NCBI GenBank assembly: GCA_002500765.1
Contig: DLSX01000019.1
Span: 1-34,860 of the forward strand
Length of the DNA stretch: 34,860 nt
From: Neorhizobium sp. UBA7851
GTDB taxonomy: Bacteria > Pseudomonadota > Alphaproteobacteria > Rhizobiales > Rhizobiaceae
Direction of reading: 5' to 3'
The notes under the pieces were generated by a model. It searched no databases and was not told the DNA's origin. It saw only the letters and a program-made list of their open reading frames with translations. The position numbers and the translations under genes were made by a program. How positions within the stretch are numbered: the stretch's first letter is position 1; every line of letters begins with the position of its first letter. Of the stretch, positions 33,067 to 34,860 are shown one piece after another.

Positions 33067-33930
33067 ATGTCGCTTCTCACAATCGACAATCTCACCGTCG
33101 AATTCGAAACCGCCAATGGCTGGTTCCGGGCCGTCGATGGCGTCTCGATCTCGGTCGACAAGGCCGAAGTGCTTGCCATCGTCGGTGAATCCGGCTCCGG
33201 CAAGTCGGTCTCCATGCTTGCCGTCATGGGTCTTCTGCCCTGGACGGCAAAGATCACCGCAGACCGCATGCTGTTCGAAGGCAAGGATATCCAGGCACTC
33301 AGCGGTGCCGAGCGGCGCAAGCTGATCGGCAAAGATATCGCCATGATCTTCCAGGAGCCGATCGCCAGCCTCAATCCGTGCTTCACGGTCGGCTTCCAGA
33401 TCGAGGAAGTCCTGCGCATCCATCTGGGTCTGGGCAAAAAGGAACGCCGTGCGCGCGCCATCGAGCTGTTCAAGCAGGTCGGCCTTCCAAACCCGGAAGA
33501 ACGTATGAACGCCTTCCCGCACCAGATGTCGGGCGGCCAGTGCCAGCGTGTGATGATCGCCATCGCAATCGCCTGCAACCCCAAGCTCCTGATTGCCGAC
33601 GAGCCGACCACCGCGCTCGACGTGACCATCCAGAAGCAGATCCTCGATCTGATCATGGACCTGCAGGCACGCACAGGCATGGGCCTGATCATGATCACCC
33701 ACGACATGGGTGTGGTGGCAGAAACCGCCGATCGCGTCGTCGTTCAGTACAAGGGCCGCAAGATGGAGGAAGCCGACGTGCTTTCCCTGTTCGAAAGCCC
33801 GAAGAGCAACTACACCAAGGCGCTTCTGGCAGCCCTGCCTGAAAACGCCACCGGTGACCGCCTGACCACGGTGTCCGCCTTCTTCGACGGCAACCCGGAA
33901 CCGGCACCTTCTGCAGGAGCATCGGCATGA
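33067..33930 (+). CDS. dppD: Dipeptide ABC transporter ATP-binding protein DppD
   Basis: First of two ATPases that power dipeptide import, 287 residues, cytoplasmic. Walker A is GESGSGKS at 40-47, the signature is MSGGQCQRV, with Cys in place of the more common Gln/Arg after GGQ, and Walker B is LLIADEPTTALD, followed by the switch His in ITHDMG. It pairs with DppF as a heterodimer. The C-terminal tail is shorter than in DppD of E. coli (about 327 residues), so part of the usual oligopeptide-transporter extension, which can bind an iron-sulfur cluster, is reduced. AGAGG lies 8 bases before the ATG, and its stop overlaps the dppF start by 4 nt (ATGA). Confidence 0.9.
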   Translation: MSLLTIDNLTVEFETANGWFRAVDGVSISVDKAEVLAIVGESGSGKSVSMLAVMGLLPWTAKITADRMLFEGKDIQALSGAERRKLIGKDIAMIFQEPIASLNPCFTVGFQIEEVLRIHLGLGKKERRARAIELFKQVGLPNPEERMNAFPHQMSGGQCQRVMIAIAIACNPKLLIADEPTTALDVTIQKQILDLIMDLQARTGMGLIMITHDMGVVAETADRVVVQYKGRKMEEADVLSLFESPKSNYTKALLAALPENATGDRLTTVSAFFDGNPEPAPSAGASA

Positions 33931-34781
33931 GCGACACCAAGACTAGCGATATCATGCTCGAAGTCCGCGACATCAAGCGTGACTACGAACTACCCGGCGG
34001 CTTCATGAAGCCGAAGAAGACCCTCCACGCCGTCAAGGGCGTCTCCTTCAAACTGGAACGCGGCAGGACGCTGGCGATCGTCGGCGAATCAGGCTGTGGC
34101 AAGTCCACGCTGGCCCGCATGATCACCTTCATCGACGAGCCGACATCCGGTGAGCTGATCATCGACGGCAAGACGATGGATACGCGCCCGGGGCACCTCA
34201 CCTCGGAAATGCGCCAGAAGGTTCAGATCATCTTCCAGAACCCCTACGGTTCGCTCAATCCGCGCCAGAAGATCGGCGACGTCCTGGGTGAGCCGCTGGC
34301 GATCAACACCGACCTCTCCGCCGCCGAGCGCCGCAATCGCGCCATCGAGATGCTGATCAAGGTCGGTCTCGGCCCGGAACACTATAACCGTTATCCGCAC
34401 ATGTTCTCCGGCGGTCAGCGCCAGCGTATCGCCATTGCCCGCGCGCTGATGATGAACCCGAAGCTGCTGGTGCTCGACGAACCGGTATCTGCGCTCGATC
34501 TTTCGGTCCAGGCACAGGTTCTGAACCTGCTCGCCGACCTGCAGGACGAATTCAACCTAACCTACGTCTTCATCAGCCACGACCTGTCCGTCGTGCGTTA
34601 CATCGCCGATGAGGTGATGGTGATGTATTTTGGCGAGGCGGTCGAATACGGCACGCGTGATGAAGTGTTTTCCAACCCGAAGCACGAATACACGCAGACG
34701 CTTTTCAAGGCGACGCCGAAGGCCGACGTGGAATCGATCCGTGCGCGTATCGCAGCGAAGAAGGCCGCTTCCGCGGCCTGA
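33927..34781 (+). CDS. dppF: Dipeptide ABC transporter ATP-binding protein DppF
   Basis: Second ATPase of the dipeptide importer, 284 residues. Walker A GESGCGKS at 53-60, Q-loop QNPYGSLNPRQ, signature FSGGQRQRIAIARAL, Walker B LLVLDEPVSALD, and FISHDLSVVRYIADEVMVMYFGEAVEYG are canonical DppF/OppF features; the GGFMKPKKTLHAVKGVSF insert ahead of Walker A is typical of this subunit. It is co-translated with dppD through the ATGA overlap and ends the operon. An imperfect G/C-rich hairpin follows 8 bases after the stop codon. Confidence 0.92.
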   Translation: MSDTKTSDIMLEVRDIKRDYELPGGFMKPKKTLHAVKGVSFKLERGRTLAIVGESGCGKSTLARMITFIDEPTSGELIIDGKTMDTRPGHLTSEMRQKVQIIFQNPYGSLNPRQKIGDVLGEPLAINTDLSAAERRNRAIEMLIKVGLGPEHYNRYPHMFSGGQRQRIAIARALMMNPKLLVLDEPVSALDLSVQAQVLNLLADLQDEFNLTYVFISHDLSVVRYIADEVMVMYFGEAVEYGTRDEVFSNPKHEYTQTLFKATPKADVESIRARIAAKKAASAA

Positions 34782-34788
34782 TGCATAA

Positions 34789-34860
34789 GGGGTGGGGCCG
34801 CGAAAGCCCCTCCCCCCGCCTCCGCTTCGCTCGGCGCACCCTCTCCCCGCACGCGGGGCG
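34789..34860. repeat. Rhizobial-type intergenic repeat with hairpins after dppF (continues past window)
   Basis: GGGGTGGGGC (34789-34798) and GCCCCTCCCC (34806-34815) pair with one mismatch around CGCGAAA and may end dpp transcription. The following CGCTTCGCTCGGCG, then CCCTCTCCCC and CCCCGCACGCGGGG, match the general style of a palindromic intergenic repeat I remember as abundant in Rhizobiaceae genomes. The element is cut by the window edge. Confidence 0.6.

Noticed and set aside
1..34860. Mobile elements, CRISPR array, tRNA or rRNA genes
   Set aside because: No transposase-like frame, no regularly spaced repeat array and no tRNA or rRNA sequence was recognised on either strand.

Overview
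The window looks like a chromosomal segment of an alphaproteobacterium of the Rhizobiaceae (Rhizobium, Agrobacterium, Sinorhizobium or a close relative). The evidence is a complete cyclic beta-1,2-glucan system (ndvA/chvA exporter and the very large ndvB/chvB synthase), high GC with dense codon-biased genes, and gene order. From memory, ispG, pyc, the LuxR regulator expR, ndvA and ndvB lie in this order in Sinorhizobium meliloti, and pyc, chvA and chvB are near each other in Agrobacterium. I see no insertion sequence, prophage, CRISPR array, tRNA or rRNA. Apart from the gene cut by the left edge, every coding region looks intact, so this reads as core genome rather than an island.

Layout. 1-246 (minus): start of a glycine-zipper lipoprotein cut by the window edge. 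371-1524: a cupin gene and a TetR gene, divergent, with a clear palindrome over the cupin -35 box. 1525-4876 (minus): DeoR regulator, MFS transporter and ispG, the first two overlapping by 4 nt. 4998-9325 (minus): pyruvate carboxylase downstream of a LuxR-family regulator (probable expR), ended by a strong terminator. 9608-21515: ndvA (plus), an M20 amidohydrolase (minus) and ndvB (plus). 21516-22456: a mostly non-coding stretch that holds a well-supported 45-codon membrane-protein gene missed by ordinary length cut-offs. 22457-28859 (minus): a threonine dehydratase-like PLP enzyme, an endonuclease/exonuclease/phosphatase protein, a cardiolipin synthase-like phospholipase D protein, a class III aminotransferase and an AbgB-like M20 peptidase. 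29364-34781 (plus): a complete dppABCDF dipeptide ABC transporter operon, followed by an intergenic repeat typical of rhizobia.

How the parts work together. NdvB makes cyclic beta-1,2-glucan at the inner membrane and NdvA exports it to the periplasm. The LuxR regulator beside ndvA matches the position of ExpR, a quorum-sensing regulator of exopolysaccharide, but no luxI-type synthase is present here. Pyruvate carboxylase refills oxaloacetate. The dpp importer, the divergent AbgB-like amidohydrolase and the pyruvate-type aminotransferase could form a route for taking up and breaking down peptides or amidated amino acids; this is inference from neighbourhood.

I did not find a clearly new multi-gene system. 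The observations most worth a second look are a perfect 12-bp inverted repeat that buries the cls start codon and contains an 8-codon upstream ORF overlapping it as ATGA, the 45-residue single-pass membrane protein, the TetR operator that overlaps the cupin promoter, and the leader hairpins of dppA. Several neighbouring genes appear to start with TTG (pyc, ndvA, probably the LuxR gene), which will mislead automatic start calling.
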